Shown in pieces: positions 8,359 to 16,593 of a DNA stretch of 64,000 nt. The notes beneath the pieces were generated by a model. That model was not told where the DNA came from, ran no database searches, and saw only the letters and a program-made list of their open reading frames with translations. This DNA is from Salinirubellus salinus (lineage in GTDB: Archaea > Halobacteriota > Halobacteria > Halobacteriales > Haloarculaceae): positions 3,735,960-3,799,959 of the forward strand of contig NZ_CP104003.1 in NCBI RefSeq assembly GCF_025231485.1, given 5' to 3'. Position 1 is the first letter of the stretch. Each line of letters opens with the position of its first letter. A program made the position numbers and the translations under genes.

Positions 8359-9479
8359 CGCGTCACCGGGAGCAGGTCCCGACCGTCGGGTCCGACGTGG
8401 AACGGCCGACCGTCGGGCGTCCGGAACACCTCCTGCCAGTAGCGGGTCATCCGGGTGCCCCACGCCACGTCGACCGGCGGCGGTTGCTCGCCGAGCGCGT
8501 ACTTCACGCCGCGGTACGGGAGGTTCACGCCGGCGCCGACGCAGGCGACGATGGTGCCGGAGACACGGGGGTTGATCTCGATACACTTCGGTTCGCCCTC
8601 CTCGTCGTAGCGGAACTGGAGGTTGAGGTTGTACTCGAGGCCCAGTCCACGACAGATCTCGGCCGCCTCGCGGATCAGGTCCTCGCGCTCCTCTACCACC
8701 GCCTCGAAGGAGATGCCGGCACGGGTCCGAGCGCGCTCGCGCGGCACCACCGGTCCGACCTCCTCACCCATCCCCAGCACGTCCACGCTGTACTCCGGAC
8801 CGGGGAGGTACTCCATCACGACGAGTTCGGGGAACTCGTCTGCCGAGGCCAGCACCGGTCGGACCTCCTCGAGGGTGGTGACGGCGTTCGTCGGCTTCTC
8901 CGAGAGCAGCCGCGTCAGGCGGTCGGTGTTCGGGTCGAGCACCCGGAACCCGCGCATCCCGCTGGCGACGGGCCGCTTGAAGCAGACCGGCACGTCCGGG
9001 TACCCCAGCGACTCGACGGCCGCGACGAACTCGTCCTCGGTCGAGACCCGCTCGAACGCGGGCGCCGAGGCGAACTCGCCGTTCGCGAGGAACTCGTACA
9101 GGCGACCCTTGTCGTTGGCGACGGCGAGCGCCGGCGCCTCCGAGACCATCACCGTGGCGTCGAACGCCTCGCGGTTCGCCGCCAGCGGTTCCAGTTCGGC
9201 GGTCGTCAGCGGGAGGACCACGTCGGCCCGCTCCCGCTCGGCGACGTCTACCATCCGAGAGAGGTAGTCGTCGTCGGTCCCGTGGGGGACCGTCTCGTGG
9301 TCGTCGACGAGCGCGAAGCCGTAGGCGTCGGGGTCGGCGTCGACGCCGACGATGTGGACCGGCCGCTCGTCGTTCGCGCGCAGGCTCTCGACGATGCCCG
9401 ATGCACCGGGTGCGCCCGCGCCGGTCAACAGCACGGTCACCGCTCGATCCGTCGTCCGTCCGCGTGGGTCGTGGCTCAT
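8355..9479 (-). CDS. ATP-grasp domain protein (carboxylate-amine ligase type)
   Basis: A 374-residue protein with a carbamoyl-phosphate-synthase/PylC-like ATP-grasp fold. It begins with a Rossmann-like preATP-grasp domain (VLLTGAGAPGASGIVESL), followed by the nucleotide-binding segments VAVAND-KGRLYEFL, VPVCFKRPVASGMRGF (near residue 165), VVMEYLPGPEYSVDVLG (near 220), and the metal-binding LNLQFRYDEEGEPKCIEINPRVSG near residue 282. These enzymes join a carboxylate to an amine or other nucleophile through an acyl phosphate. In a glycan locus it could amidate a uronic acid or attach an amino acid. The stop overlaps the HAD start; the start lies 1 bp after the GT2 stop. Confidence 0.87.
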   Translation of the reverse strand: MSHDPRGRTTDRAVTVLLTGAGAPGASGIVESLRANDERPVHIVGVDADPDAYGFALVDDHETVPHGTDDDYLSRMVDVAERERADVVLPLTTAELEPLAANREAFDATVMVSEAPALAVANDKGRLYEFLANGEFASAPAFERVSTEDEFVAAVESLGYPDVPVCFKRPVASGMRGFRVLDPNTDRLTRLLSEKPTNAVTTLEEVRPVLASADEFPELVVMEYLPGPEYSVDVLGMGEEVGPVVPRERARTRAGISFEAVVEEREDLIREAAEICRGLGLEYNLNLQFRYDEEGEPKCIEINPRVSGTIVACVGAGVNLPYRGVKYALGEQPPPVDVAWGTRMTRYWQEVFRTPDGRPFHVGPDGRDLLPVTR

Positions 9480-9480
9480 G

Positions 9481-10614
9481 TCAGTCCTCTCTAGTGGTCA
9501 CGCTGTCAGTCAGTTCTGGTCGGTCACCGTTCCGCTCGACGTGCGCCCCGGTGTGCGGGGCTGTCGTGGCCTGCGCCTCGCGATCCGCCGCTCGCTCCTC
9601 GTGGCTCTCAGAGTCGACGTCCCCGGCGTCGAGGTGCGCCTCGAGGTGGCGGTTCGCGGCCGCGTCGAGGTCGACGGCCAGCATCCAGCACACCACCCCC
9701 GCGAGGACGCGCCGCAGCCACCGGTCGACGCTGTCGCCCTGCTCGCGGAGCGACGTGAGGAGTCCGAGGAGTCCCTGTCCGACCAGTGCGCTCCCCAGCA
9801 GGTAGCCCGCGGGGACCGGGTACGAGCCGTCGTGGAGGTAGGTGCCCCGGAGACGTCGCAGGAATCCACGGAGCAACATCAGCGAGACGCGCGGGACGTA
9901 CTCGCCGTAGTCGATGTGGCTCTTCCACTCGCCGCTGTAGGCGTACTCGGCCGACCGGGGGACGTCTGCGATACGAATGTCGGCCTCGTTGAGACGCACG
10001 AGCAGGTCGTTGCAGTAGCCGTAGTACTCGTACATCCCCTCGACGTCGGTCCGCTCGAGCGCCGCCAGCGAGATGGCCGTGTAGCCGTTCTGCGAGTCCA
10101 TCGACCCCCAGTAGCCGCTGGCGAGTTTCGTCAGCCACGACAGGAGGAGGTTGCCGAGCAGCCGGAACCGTGGCATCCCGGCGCGGTCCTCGGGCCGAGC
10201 GAAGCGGTTCCCCTTCGTGTAGTCGGCGACGCCGTCGACGACGGGGTCGAGGTACCGGGTGAGCTCGTCCGGGTCCATCTGGTTGTCGCCACCGAGAACG
10301 GCCGTCACGTCGATACGCTCCTCGCGGGCGCGGAGGTACGCCGTCTTGATGGCGCCGCCGACCCCCCGGTTCTCGTCGTGCTGGATGGGGACGACGAGGC
10401 GGTCGAACGCACCCTCGCTGTCCTCGCTCGGGTCGTGGCGCGCGTTCCGCCGCTCGGCGTGCCGCCGTATCTCGCTCCACGTCCCGTCGGTCGACCCGTC
10501 GTCGACCACGTACACCCGGTCGGCGTAGTCGGGGACGGCGTCGATTACCTCGCCGACGTACCCTTCCTCGTTGTACGCGGGGACGGCGATGGCCACCGTG
10601 TGGTCCCTATACAT
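9481..10614 (-). CDS. GT2 glycosyltransferase, dolichyl-phosphate-sugar synthase type, with membrane tail
   Basis: A 377-residue GT-A enzyme. AVPAYNEEGYV opens the nucleotide-binding domain, VVDDGSTDGTW gives the first Asp pair near residue 36, and VLGGDNQMDPDEL near residue 104 is the DxD-like metal/acceptor motif usual in polyprenyl-phosphate hexose synthases. One or two hydrophobic segments follow (GYLLGSALVGQGLLGLL near 280 and VLAGVVCWMLAVDL near 312), so it is probably membrane-anchored and transfers a sugar onto dolichyl phosphate. The last 60 residues are hydrophilic and low in complexity. It sits at the head of the ATP-grasp/HAD run and is 57 bp from the deacetylase gene. Confidence 0.87.
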   Translation of the reverse strand: MYRDHTVAIAVPAYNEEGYVGEVIDAVPDYADRVYVVDDGSTDGTWSEIRRHAERRNARHDPSEDSEGAFDRLVVPIQHDENRGVGGAIKTAYLRAREERIDVTAVLGGDNQMDPDELTRYLDPVVDGVADYTKGNRFARPEDRAGMPRFRLLGNLLLSWLTKLASGYWGSMDSQNGYTAISLAALERTDVEGMYEYYGYCNDLLVRLNEADIRIADVPRSAEYAYSGEWKSHIDYGEYVPRVSLMLLRGFLRRLRGTYLHDGSYPVPAGYLLGSALVGQGLLGLLTSLREQGDSVDRWLRRVLAGVVCWMLAVDLDAAANRHLEAHLDAGDVDSESHEERAADREAQATTAPHTGAHVERNGDRPELTDSVTTRED

Positions 10615-10671
10615 CGGCGCCCACCCGGCGGGGTCGCCCGTCGTCTCGCGACGCCTCGGCCACCGTGGTCA

Positions 10672-11409
10672 TCAGCCGTCTCCCTCCTCGAGGTACTGGT
10701 CGACTGCCCACTGGCCGAGTGAGACACACGCCTCGGTGACGGCGCTCTCGACTCGCGAACGGAACGAGGCGTCCGTCTCCCCCCAGAGACCGGGGTGGAC
10801 GAGGACCTGTGCGGCCGCGGTGTCGCCGTCGGCCAGCGGCGGAGCCGAGCGCCACCGCTGGCCCGAGTCCGCCGCGTAGGTGGGCGTCTCGAAGTACGCC
10901 GGTTCGTACGTGCTCGTGAGGCCGTCGAACGACTCGCCGAGCACCCAGTCGGGTGGGACGTGGAACGATACGGGCGAGAGCGGGGCCTCAGCGAGCGTCG
11001 CGAGGACGGACTGTTCCTCACGGACCCGCTCGGCCACCGCCTCGTCTCCCGGCCGCGTCGCTCCCGACCAGTACTGGTGCGTGCTGAAGTGGAGCCCGAC
11101 CGCGTGGCCGAGCGACTCCAGTTCCCCTATCACCTCCCGACACGCCTCGTTCAGCGGGTTGTAGAGTGGCGACCCCAGCAGGAAGAAGTACGCCGACCGC
11201 ACGTCGTGGTCGGCCTCGACGCACCCCATCCGGAGGGCCGCCGACGGAGAGAGGTCGACGTCGTGCCGGAGTATCACCTCGCCTTCGGTCGGCGGAGTCG
11301 CGATGCTCCCGAACTCGTACCCCGACGAGCGGAGTCGATTCAGGAATCCCTCGTACCACTCGTAGGTGAACTCCACCGCGTGCTGTCGGCGAGCACTCGT
11401 CTCCTCCAT
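10672..11409 (-). CDS. Polysaccharide deacetylase-like protein (short form)
   Basis: A 245-residue protein of the short polysaccharide deacetylase-like family of archaeal glycan clusters. The motif GEVILRHDVDLSPSAAL near residue 38 carries the catalytic/metal Asp pair, and VGLHFSTHQYWSG near residue 105 supplies the metal His residues. The C-terminal half (LSPVSFHVPPDWVLG and LVHPGLWGE) matches the rest of the NodB barrel. I chose ATG 11409; an in-frame ATG at 11481 would add a Trp/Gly-rich stretch that looks non-coding. It lies 57 bp upstream of the GT2 gene on the same strand and is probably the first gene of that operon. The reaction (N-deacetylation of a sugar) is inferred. Confidence 0.75.
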   Translation of the reverse strand: MEETSARRQHAVEFTYEWYEGFLNRLRSSGYEFGSIATPPTEGEVILRHDVDLSPSAALRMGCVEADHDVRSAYFFLLGSPLYNPLNEACREVIGELESLGHAVGLHFSTHQYWSGATRPGDEAVAERVREEQSVLATLAEAPLSPVSFHVPPDWVLGESFDGLTSTYEPAYFETPTYAADSGQRWRSAPPLADGDTAAAQVLVHPGLWGETDASFRSRVESAVTEACVSLGQWAVDQYLEEGDG

Positions 11410-11523
11410 CTCGACCGGCAGAGGCCACCACACACCATTTGTAAATCGCCACGTACCGGGCCCTCTCCCGAAGTAGTACACGCTTACGTCCTCGAGGGCT
11501 ATCGGACGCGACCACGGGATGTC

Positions 11524-12108
11524 CTACCGCTCGGTCCCACGCCGGGGGTAGACGACCCTCACCAGCACGCCCGGGCCTGGCGCCCCGTCGGCCACCCACA
11601 GCAGCATCGCCGGGAGCGGCACCAGCAGGTAGAGCAGTTCGGGACTCGACGGGTCGAGCGTCGCCACGTCGCCGGGGAACCGCGCGAGGTAGACCAGCAC
11701 CCGGCGGAGGCCGATGTCGCTGCCGTACGGGTCGCCCTCGACGAGCGGCCAGAGCACCCGACCGAGTTCGGGCGTGTAGCCGGCACGCAGCGGGTTCAGC
11801 ACGTCACCAGCGAGGTGTGACCAGTAGCCGAGGACGAACGCGCCTCCAGCGACGGGGTGCCCGGCACGACGTGCCCCCCACAGGAGGAGCGTACCGACCG
11901 GGAGCGCGACCAGCGCGCTGTGACCCACCGCGTAGCCGGTCGGGAACACGCCGAGCCCCCACGAGAGCGGCTTGTCGACGAGGTCCGGGAACTGTGTCCC
12001 GGCCCCGAGGACGATCGCTTCGGGGCCGGTCGGTGGGCGCTCGCGGAGTGCGCGGACGCCGATCGAGAGACACAGGTAGCCGACGGCGAGGTGTTCCCAG
12101 GGCCACAT
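11524..12108 (-). CDS. Metal-dependent hydrolase-like membrane protein (YdjM/DUF457 type)
   Basis: A 194-residue membrane protein with about four to five hydrophobic segments. The polar motif set is that of the YdjM/DUF457 family: MWPWEHLAVGYLC at the N-terminus, GTQFPDLVDKPLSWG near residue 36, VGHSALVALPVG near residue 58, and GYWSHLAGDVLNPL near residue 96. The His and Asp residues at membrane faces probably bind a metal. No reaction is established for the family. A relative is at 40866-41369. The longer in-frame extension to 12231 has no hydrophobic or conserved content and was not used. Confidence 0.78.
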   Translation of the reverse strand: MWPWEHLAVGYLCLSIGVRALRERPPTGPEAIVLGAGTQFPDLVDKPLSWGLGVFPTGYAVGHSALVALPVGTLLLWGARRAGHPVAGGAFVLGYWSHLAGDVLNPLRAGYTPELGRVLWPLVEGDPYGSDIGLRRVLVYLARFPGDVATLDPSSPELLYLLVPLPAMLLWVADGAPGPGVLVRVVYPRRGTER

Positions 12109-12248
12109 TCGTCCATCGGTGCGTGCTCCGGCCCCCTCGTTATGTAGCTCGTACTCGGGTTGCGGAGTGGTGGGACGGCTGCGGAGCGGCCCGCTGGCGG
12201 CACCGTCCACAGACCATCCTGTCCGGTGCACTCTCGTATCTTAGTCGG

Positions 12249-12256
12249 TATATTAT
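12249..12256 (+). promoter_or_regulatory. TATA-like box of the 51-aa gene
   Basis: The sequence TATATTAT, in an A/T-rich patch within GC-rich DNA, lies about 30 nt upstream of the ATG at 12286, which fits a leaderless or short-leader transcript. Confidence 0.5.
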
Positions 12257-12285
12257 CATTACGTTGTCCGCCCACGTTCGACTGT

Positions 12286-12441
12286 ATGTCGGGGCGAACG
12301 ACGGAGACGGAACTGGCACGCATCGGCCTCTCGGAGAGCGACCTCGACCGCATCGCGACGTTCGCGTCGACGCCGCGCTACGCGCGTGACCCAGAGATGC
12401 TGCTCCCGGACGACCACGAGAAACCGTCGAGTGAGCGCTAG
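12286..12441 (+). CDS. Small conserved-looking protein, 51 aa, unknown function
   Basis: A 51-residue, acidic, soluble protein with no recognised domain. The codons are GC-ending, as in its neighbours, and a TATA-like box lies about 30 nt upstream, so I regard it as a real gene. The composition (Ser/Glu/Asp/Arg, helix around GLSESDLDRIATF) suggests a short helical protein. Its TAG stop lies in a CTAG palindrome that is also the stop of the convergent HTH gene, so the two reading frames overlap by 4 bp. Confidence 0.6.
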   Translation: MSGRTTETELARIGLSESDLDRIATFASTPRYARDPEMLLPDDHEKPSSER

Positions 12442-12758
12442 ACGAGCCCTTCGGACACGAGCTTCTCCCAGAGCAGCCGACCCGTGTCGGTGATGCCGTA
12501 GACGCGGCCCTTCCGCCGGTCCTCGGAGACGAGCAGGTCGACCAGTCCCCGGTCGCGGAGCTGTCGGAGCGCGCGCGAGACGTTGGCGATGGCGTGGCCG
12601 GTGTCGTCGGCGAGCTGCGAGGGGGTGGCCGGCCCGGCGTAGAGCTGGCCGAGGACCATCCGTCGGTACTGGGAGCTGATGACGTAACTGACGTCGTCCC
12701 AGTCCGGCTCCTCGGGCGTGATCGTGTCCCCGTCGGACTGGTCCTCTGGTGGTGGCAT
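12438..12758 (-). CDS. Winged-helix transcriptional regulator (MarR/ArsR-like)
   Basis: A 106-residue DNA-binding protein. A short acidic N-terminus is followed by a winged helix: VISSQYRRMVLGQL (helix 1), TPSQLADDTGHAIANVSRALRQLRDRGLVDLL (helix-turn-helix, about residues 45-76) and the wing RKGRVYGITDTGRLLWEKL. This is the small haloarchaeal wHTH type often found next to the genes it controls; it might regulate this glycan cluster, but no target is shown. ATG 12758 fits the domain; an in-frame GTG at 12869 would add 37 Pro/Arg-rich residues. A CTAACAAAA box lies at 12877-12885. Confidence 0.82.
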   Translation of the reverse strand: MPPPEDQSDGDTITPEEPDWDDVSYVISSQYRRMVLGQLYAGPATPSQLADDTGHAIANVSRALRQLRDRGLVDLLVSEDRRKGRVYGITDTGRLLWEKLVSEGLV

Positions 12759-13063
12759 CGGTCTGGTGTGGTCAGGGCTGGTCGGTGGCTCGCGCGCTGG
12801 GGTGGGTACCGACGCCGTGGTGTCGGCTCGCCCGACGCCACGACCGGCCGTCGAAGGGGGGTACCGCACACGGCGGTTTTGTTAGAGTGTACTTGTGTAC
12901 AGACAGGTGACACGTACCCTCACGTAGACGGGGCGTACTCAACTCACTATCGCTCGCCAGACGGGGCCGGCGAGTGGTCGTCGCTCTCCGCGAGTTCGAC
13001 AACGAGAGGCTACCGCCGACAGACGACGTATAACAAAATTCACACGATTGGCAGGAGTCACCC
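12759..13063. other. Divergent promoter region between the wHTH gene and the sugar-nucleotide operon
   Basis: A 305-bp intergenic region with a CTAACAAAA box for the minus strand at 12877-12885 and an ATAACAAAA box for the plus strand at 13030-13038, so both divergent units carry the same element. Apart from these boxes I see no repeats or convincing ORF. Confidence 0.5.
13030..13038 (+). promoter_or_regulatory. ATAACAAAA promoter-like box of the sugar-nucleotide operon
   Basis: The box ends 25 nt before the ATG of a 28-codon ORF at 13064 and 108 nt before the aminotransferase ATG. The spacing suggests that transcription begins at or near 13064, with the small ORF as the first reading frame of the mRNA. 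Confidence 0.5.
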
Positions 13064-13150
13064 ATGTCCGAGACGGAAGTCCGACCGACAGACGAGGTGT
13101 CGAGCGCCGGCACCGGAGCCGGTGACCCTGTGCGGTGGTCGTGCCGATGA
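13064..13150 (+). CDS. Possible 28-aa leader ORF coupled to the aminotransferase gene
   Basis: ATG 13064 starts a 28-residue frame (MSETEVRPTDEVSS at its beginning) that stops at a TGA overlapping the ATG of the aminotransferase gene in an ATGA junction. It follows an ATAACAAAA box by 25 nt and begins with an acidic, haloarchaeal-looking composition. It could be a real short protein, a leader for translational coupling, or chance. Supported only by position and composition. Confidence 0.35.
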   Translation: MSETEVRPTDEVSSAGTGAGDPVRWSCR

Positions 13151-14223
13151 TCGACGTCGCTTCCCCCTCGGTCGGCGAGCGGGAACTGGCCGCCGTCCGC
13201 GAGGTCCTGGAGAGCGGGTACCTCGCCGACGGCCCGGAGGTCCGTGCTTTCGAGCGTGAGTTCGCCGACACCGTCGGTGCGGGTCACGCCGTCGCGACGA
13301 GCAACGGGACGACCGCGCTCCACGCGGCGCTCCACGCCCTCGGCATCGGCGACGGTGACCGCGTCGTGACGACGCCGTTCTCGTTCGTCGCGACGGCCAA
13401 CGCCATCCGCTTCTGCGGTGCCGAACCCGTGTTCGCCGACGTGGACCCGCGGACGTGTAACCTCGACCCGGCCGCGGTCGAACGGGTCGTCCAGCGCGAG
13501 CCCGTCGACGCCATCCTCGCGGTCCACCTCTACGGCCTGCCGGCCGGGATGGACCGCCTGCGTCGGCTGGCCGACCGCCACTCGCTGCTCCTCGTGGAGG
13601 ACGCTGCGCAGGCCCACGGCGCGACCTACCGCGGCGAGTCGGTCGGCGCTCTGGGCGACGCAGCGGCGTTCTCGTTCTACCCCACGAAGAACATGACCAC
13701 GGGCGAGGGCGGGATGGTGACGACGGACGACGAGGCGGTCGCCGAGCGGGCCGCCCGCTTCGTCAATCACGGCCGGAGCGACGCCTCGACTCACGAGGCG
13801 CTCGGGCACAACTTCCGGCTGACGAGCGTCGCGGCCGCCATCGGCCGGGTCCAGCTGGAGCGGCTCCCCGAGTTCGTCGAGGCGCGGCGTGCGAACGCCC
13901 GTCGGCTCGACGAGGCCGTCGCGGAGACGGCGCTCGTCGGTCCGCCGGACCCACCCGGAGTCCGACACGCCTACCACCAGTACACGGTCCGCTCGGACGA
14001 CCGCGAGCGGCTCGAGCGGCACCTCGAAGACGCCGGCGTCGGGACGGGCGTCTACTACCCGAGGCCCATCCACGAACAGCCGGCGTACGACCACGTCGAC
14101 GCCTCGCTCCCGGTCGCCGAGCGCCTCGCCGAGGAGGTGCTCTCGGTGCCGGTCCACCCGGCGCTCGACGAGCACGAACTCGAGACCGTGGCCGACGCAC
14201 TCGGGGGGTACGACCATGCCTGA
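13147..14223 (+). CDS. DegT/DnrJ/EryC1 (WbpE-like) sugar aminotransferase
   Basis: A 358-residue PLP-dependent aminotransferase that transfers an amino group to a nucleotide-linked keto sugar. Landmarks: MIDVASPSVGERELAAV at the start, SNGTTALHAALHALGIGDGDRV near residue 53 (cofactor phosphate), VVTTPFSFVATANAI, VLVEDAAQAHGATY near residue 157 (Asp contacts the PLP pyridine) and FSFYPTKNMTTGEGG near residue 177 (Schiff-base Lys). In the UDP-2,3-diacetamido-uronic acid pathway this is the WbpE step that installs the 3-amino group. ATG 13147 fits the family start and overlaps the short upstream ORF; the stop overlaps the next gene by 8 bp. Confidence 0.92.
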   Translation: MIDVASPSVGERELAAVREVLESGYLADGPEVRAFEREFADTVGAGHAVATSNGTTALHAALHALGIGDGDRVVTTPFSFVATANAIRFCGAEPVFADVDPRTCNLDPAAVERVVQREPVDAILAVHLYGLPAGMDRLRRLADRHSLLLVEDAAQAHGATYRGESVGALGDAAAFSFYPTKNMTTGEGGMVTTDDEAVAERAARFVNHGRSDASTHEALGHNFRLTSVAAAIGRVQLERLPEFVEARRANARRLDEAVAETALVGPPDPPGVRHAYHQYTVRSDDRERLERHLEDAGVGTGVYYPRPIHEQPAYDHVDASLPVAERLAEEVLSVPVHPALDEHELETVADALGGYDHA

Positions 14224-15193
14224 GCCGGTGCGTGTCGGCGTCGTCGGCGTCGGGAGCATGGGTGCCAACCACGTGCGGGTCTACCGTGAACTCCCCGAGG
14301 CCGACCTCCGGGGGGTCGCCGACGCCGACGCCGACCGGGCGGCCGAGGTGGGCGACCAGTACGGGACGAGGGCTGTGGCACGCGAGGCGCTGCTCGAGCA
14401 GGTCGACGCGGTGTCGATCGCGGCCCCAACGCGATACCACTACCCCCTGACGCGGGCGGCCATCGACGAGGGGGTCGGCGTCCTCGTCGAGAAGCCGTTC
14501 GTCGAGGACCCACACGAGGGGCAGCGACTCGTCGCGCGGGCGGCGGCCGCCGGGGTGCCCCTACAGGTGGGGCACATCGAGCGGTTCAACCCGGCCGTCG
14601 AGGTGCTCGGCGAGGTGGTCTCGGGGCGGGACCTCATCGCGGTCGAGGCCCGCAGACTCGGCCCGCCCGTGGGCCGCAACATCGGCGACGGCGTCGTCCT
14701 CGACCTGATGGTCCACGACCTCGACGTGTTGCTCTCGCTGGTCGACAGCGAGGTGTGTCACGTCGACGCCGCCGGCACCCGCGACAACCAGTACGTCGCG
14801 GCGAACGTCGGCTTCGAGGACGGCACCGTCGGCACCCTCACGGCGAGTCGTCTCACGCAGCAGAAGGTCCGCGAACTCTCGGTCACCACCGAGGACTCGC
14901 AGGTGAACCTCGACTACATCGACCAGTCGGTCCACATCCACCGGAACTCGGCGCCCGCGTACGTCGAGTCGGACGAGAGCGTCCGCTACCGGAACGAGAG
15001 CGTCGTCGAGCGGCCGATGGTCGAGAGCGGGGAGCCGCTGCGGCGTGAGCTGGCCGCGTTCGTCGAGTGTGTCCGCACCGGCGAGCGTCCGGCCGTGACC
15101 GGAGAGGACGGCCTCGCCGTGCTCGAACTCGCCCGTGAGATAGACGGCCTGGCCGCGGAGAACGCGGTCGACCCCATGGTGAGGACCGCATGA
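14216..15193 (+). CDS. Gfo/Idh/MocA oxidoreductase (WbpB-like sugar 3-dehydrogenase)
   Basis: A 325-residue NAD(P)-dependent oxidoreductase. The Rossmann motif VGVVGVGSMGANHVRVY is at residues 5-21, VLVEKPFVEDP near residue 90 is the family EKP motif with the catalytic Lys, and the C-terminal beta-sheet domain follows (GHIERFNPAVEVLGEV near 120, VLDLMVHDLDVLLSLV near 162). Next to a DegT aminotransferase it fits the WbpB-type enzyme that oxidises C3 of the UDP-sugar uronic acid before amination. Start and stop overlap both neighbours (8 bp and ATGA), so the three genes are strongly coupled. Confidence 0.9.
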   Translation: MPEPVRVGVVGVGSMGANHVRVYRELPEADLRGVADADADRAAEVGDQYGTRAVAREALLEQVDAVSIAAPTRYHYPLTRAAIDEGVGVLVEKPFVEDPHEGQRLVARAAAAGVPLQVGHIERFNPAVEVLGEVVSGRDLIAVEARRLGPPVGRNIGDGVVLDLMVHDLDVLLSLVDSEVCHVDAAGTRDNQYVAANVGFEDGTVGTLTASRLTQQKVRELSVTTEDSQVNLDYIDQSVHIHRNSAPAYVESDESVRYRNESVVERPMVESGEPLRRELAAFVECVRTGERPAVTGEDGLAVLELAREIDGLAAENAVDPMVRTA

Positions 15194-16569
15194 GTCACGA
15201 ACGCCCACGCGAGGTGCGCTCGCTCTACGGCAGCGACGCCCCGCCGGCGGTCCAGCGGGCGTCACTCACGTCGGGGGCGGTCCCGGTCGCCGTCTACGGC
15301 CTCGGGAAGATGGGCCTGCCGCTGGCGGCCGTGCTCGCCGAGACGACCGGGAACGTCACGGGCGTCGACATCGACCCGGCCGTCGTCGAGCGCGTGTCGG
15401 CTGGTGAGTCACCAGTCGACGGGGAGCCGGGACTCCCGGAGCTCGTCTCGGAACTGGTCGCCGCGGGCGACCTCCGCGCGACGAGTGACCCGGTCGCGGC
15501 CGCCAGCGACGCGAGCGTCCACGTGGTCATCGTCCCGACGGTGCTCCGCGGGACCGACCCGGACCTCTCGAGCCTCGCGGCCGCCGTCGAGAGCATCGGC
15601 GCCGGCCTCGACCCCGGTGACCTCGTCCTCGTGGAGTCGACGGTCCCGCCCGGTACCTGTGCGGACGTGGTCGAGCCGACGCTCGCCGCGGAGAGCGGGC
15701 TGTCGACCGACGCGTTCGGCCTGGCGTTCTGCCCGGAGCGGACCAAGAGCGGGCGCGCGCTGGCCGACATCCGCGGGACCCACCCGAAGATCGTCGGCGG
15801 GCGGGACATCGAGAGCACGCGGGCCGCCCGCGTCGTCTACGAACCCGTCACGAGCAACGACGTCCTCGTGGCCCCCGACGTCACCACCGCCGAGTGCGTG
15901 AAGGTGTTCGAGGGGGTCTACCGTGACGTGAACATCGCGCTGGCGAACGAACTGGCGCGGCTCGCCGACGAACTCGCCGTGGACGTGAACCGGGCCATCG
16001 ATCTCGCGAACACCCAGCCGTTCTGTGACATCCACGACCCCGGCGTCGGCGTCGGTGGGCACTGCATCCCGTACTACCCGTTCTTCCTCCTCTCGAGGCT
16101 GGAGACGCCGCTCCCCCTCACTCGGCGCGCTCGGGGCATCAACGACGCGATGCCGTCGTTCGCCGCCCGGACCCTCGTCCAGGAACTCGACGAGCGGGGC
16201 GTCCCGGCCGACGAGGCGCGTGTCCTCCTCCTCGGGCTGGCCTACCGGCCGGGCGTCGCCGAGACGCGCAAGTCGCCAGCGGGACCGCTCGCGACGGTGC
16301 TCTCGGAACTCGGCACCACGGTGTACGGGACCGACCCGGTGCTCGACGAGTCGACCGCCGGCGAGTTCGACCTCACGCCGGTCGCGCTCGAGGACGTGCC
16401 CGAACTGGACCTCGACGGCGTCGTCCTCGTCACCGCGCACCCGGAGTTCGACGGCCTCGACTGGGGGGCACTCGAGGAACTGGTCGTGGTCGACGGTCGG
16501 GACGCGCTCGACCTCTCCGGTACCGACCACTGGGTCTACACCATCGGCTCGGGCGTGACGAACGGGTAG
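15190..16569 (+). CDS. UDP-sugar 6-dehydrogenase (UDP-ManNAc/UDP-GlcNAc dehydrogenase family)
   Basis: A 459-residue nucleotide-sugar dehydrogenase of the UDP-glucose/UDP-ManNAc family; these oxidise C6 to a carboxylate with two NAD+. VAVYGLGKMGLPLAAVL near residue 36 binds NAD, VESTVPPGTC near 146, FCPERTKSGRAL near 180, and PGVGVGGHCIPYYPFF near residue 285 contains the catalytic Cys (about residue 292). A C-terminal UDP-binding domain follows (LLGLAYRPGVAETRKSPA). It could act on UDP-ManNAc, UDP-GlcNAc or their 3-acetamido forms; sequence alone does not decide. The start overlaps the oxidoreductase stop (ATGA). Confidence 0.9.
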   Translation: MSHERPREVRSLYGSDAPPAVQRASLTSGAVPVAVYGLGKMGLPLAAVLAETTGNVTGVDIDPAVVERVSAGESPVDGEPGLPELVSELVAAGDLRATSDPVAAASDASVHVVIVPTVLRGTDPDLSSLAAAVESIGAGLDPGDLVLVESTVPPGTCADVVEPTLAAESGLSTDAFGLAFCPERTKSGRALADIRGTHPKIVGGRDIESTRAARVVYEPVTSNDVLVAPDVTTAECVKVFEGVYRDVNIALANELARLADELAVDVNRAIDLANTQPFCDIHDPGVGVGGHCIPYYPFFLLSRLETPLPLTRRARGINDAMPSFAARTLVQELDERGVPADEARVLLLGLAYRPGVAETRKSPAGPLATVLSELGTTVYGTDPVLDESTAGEFDLTPVALEDVPELDLDGVVLVTAHPEFDGLDWGALEELVVVDGRDALDLSGTDHWVYTIGSGVTNG

Positions 16570-16593
16570 GCACGCTCACCCTCCTCCCCGGTC

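Noticed and set aside
8040-9494. 484-codon plus-strand frame opposite the ATP-grasp and HAD genes
   Set aside because: Its composition (Arg/His/Val) and lack of motifs mark it as an antisense shadow of two well-supported minus genes.
12772-14268. 498-codon minus-strand frame opposite the aminotransferase gene
   Set aside because: Antisense shadow in GC-rich DNA. The plus-strand frame has clear DegT motifs and the minus frame has none.
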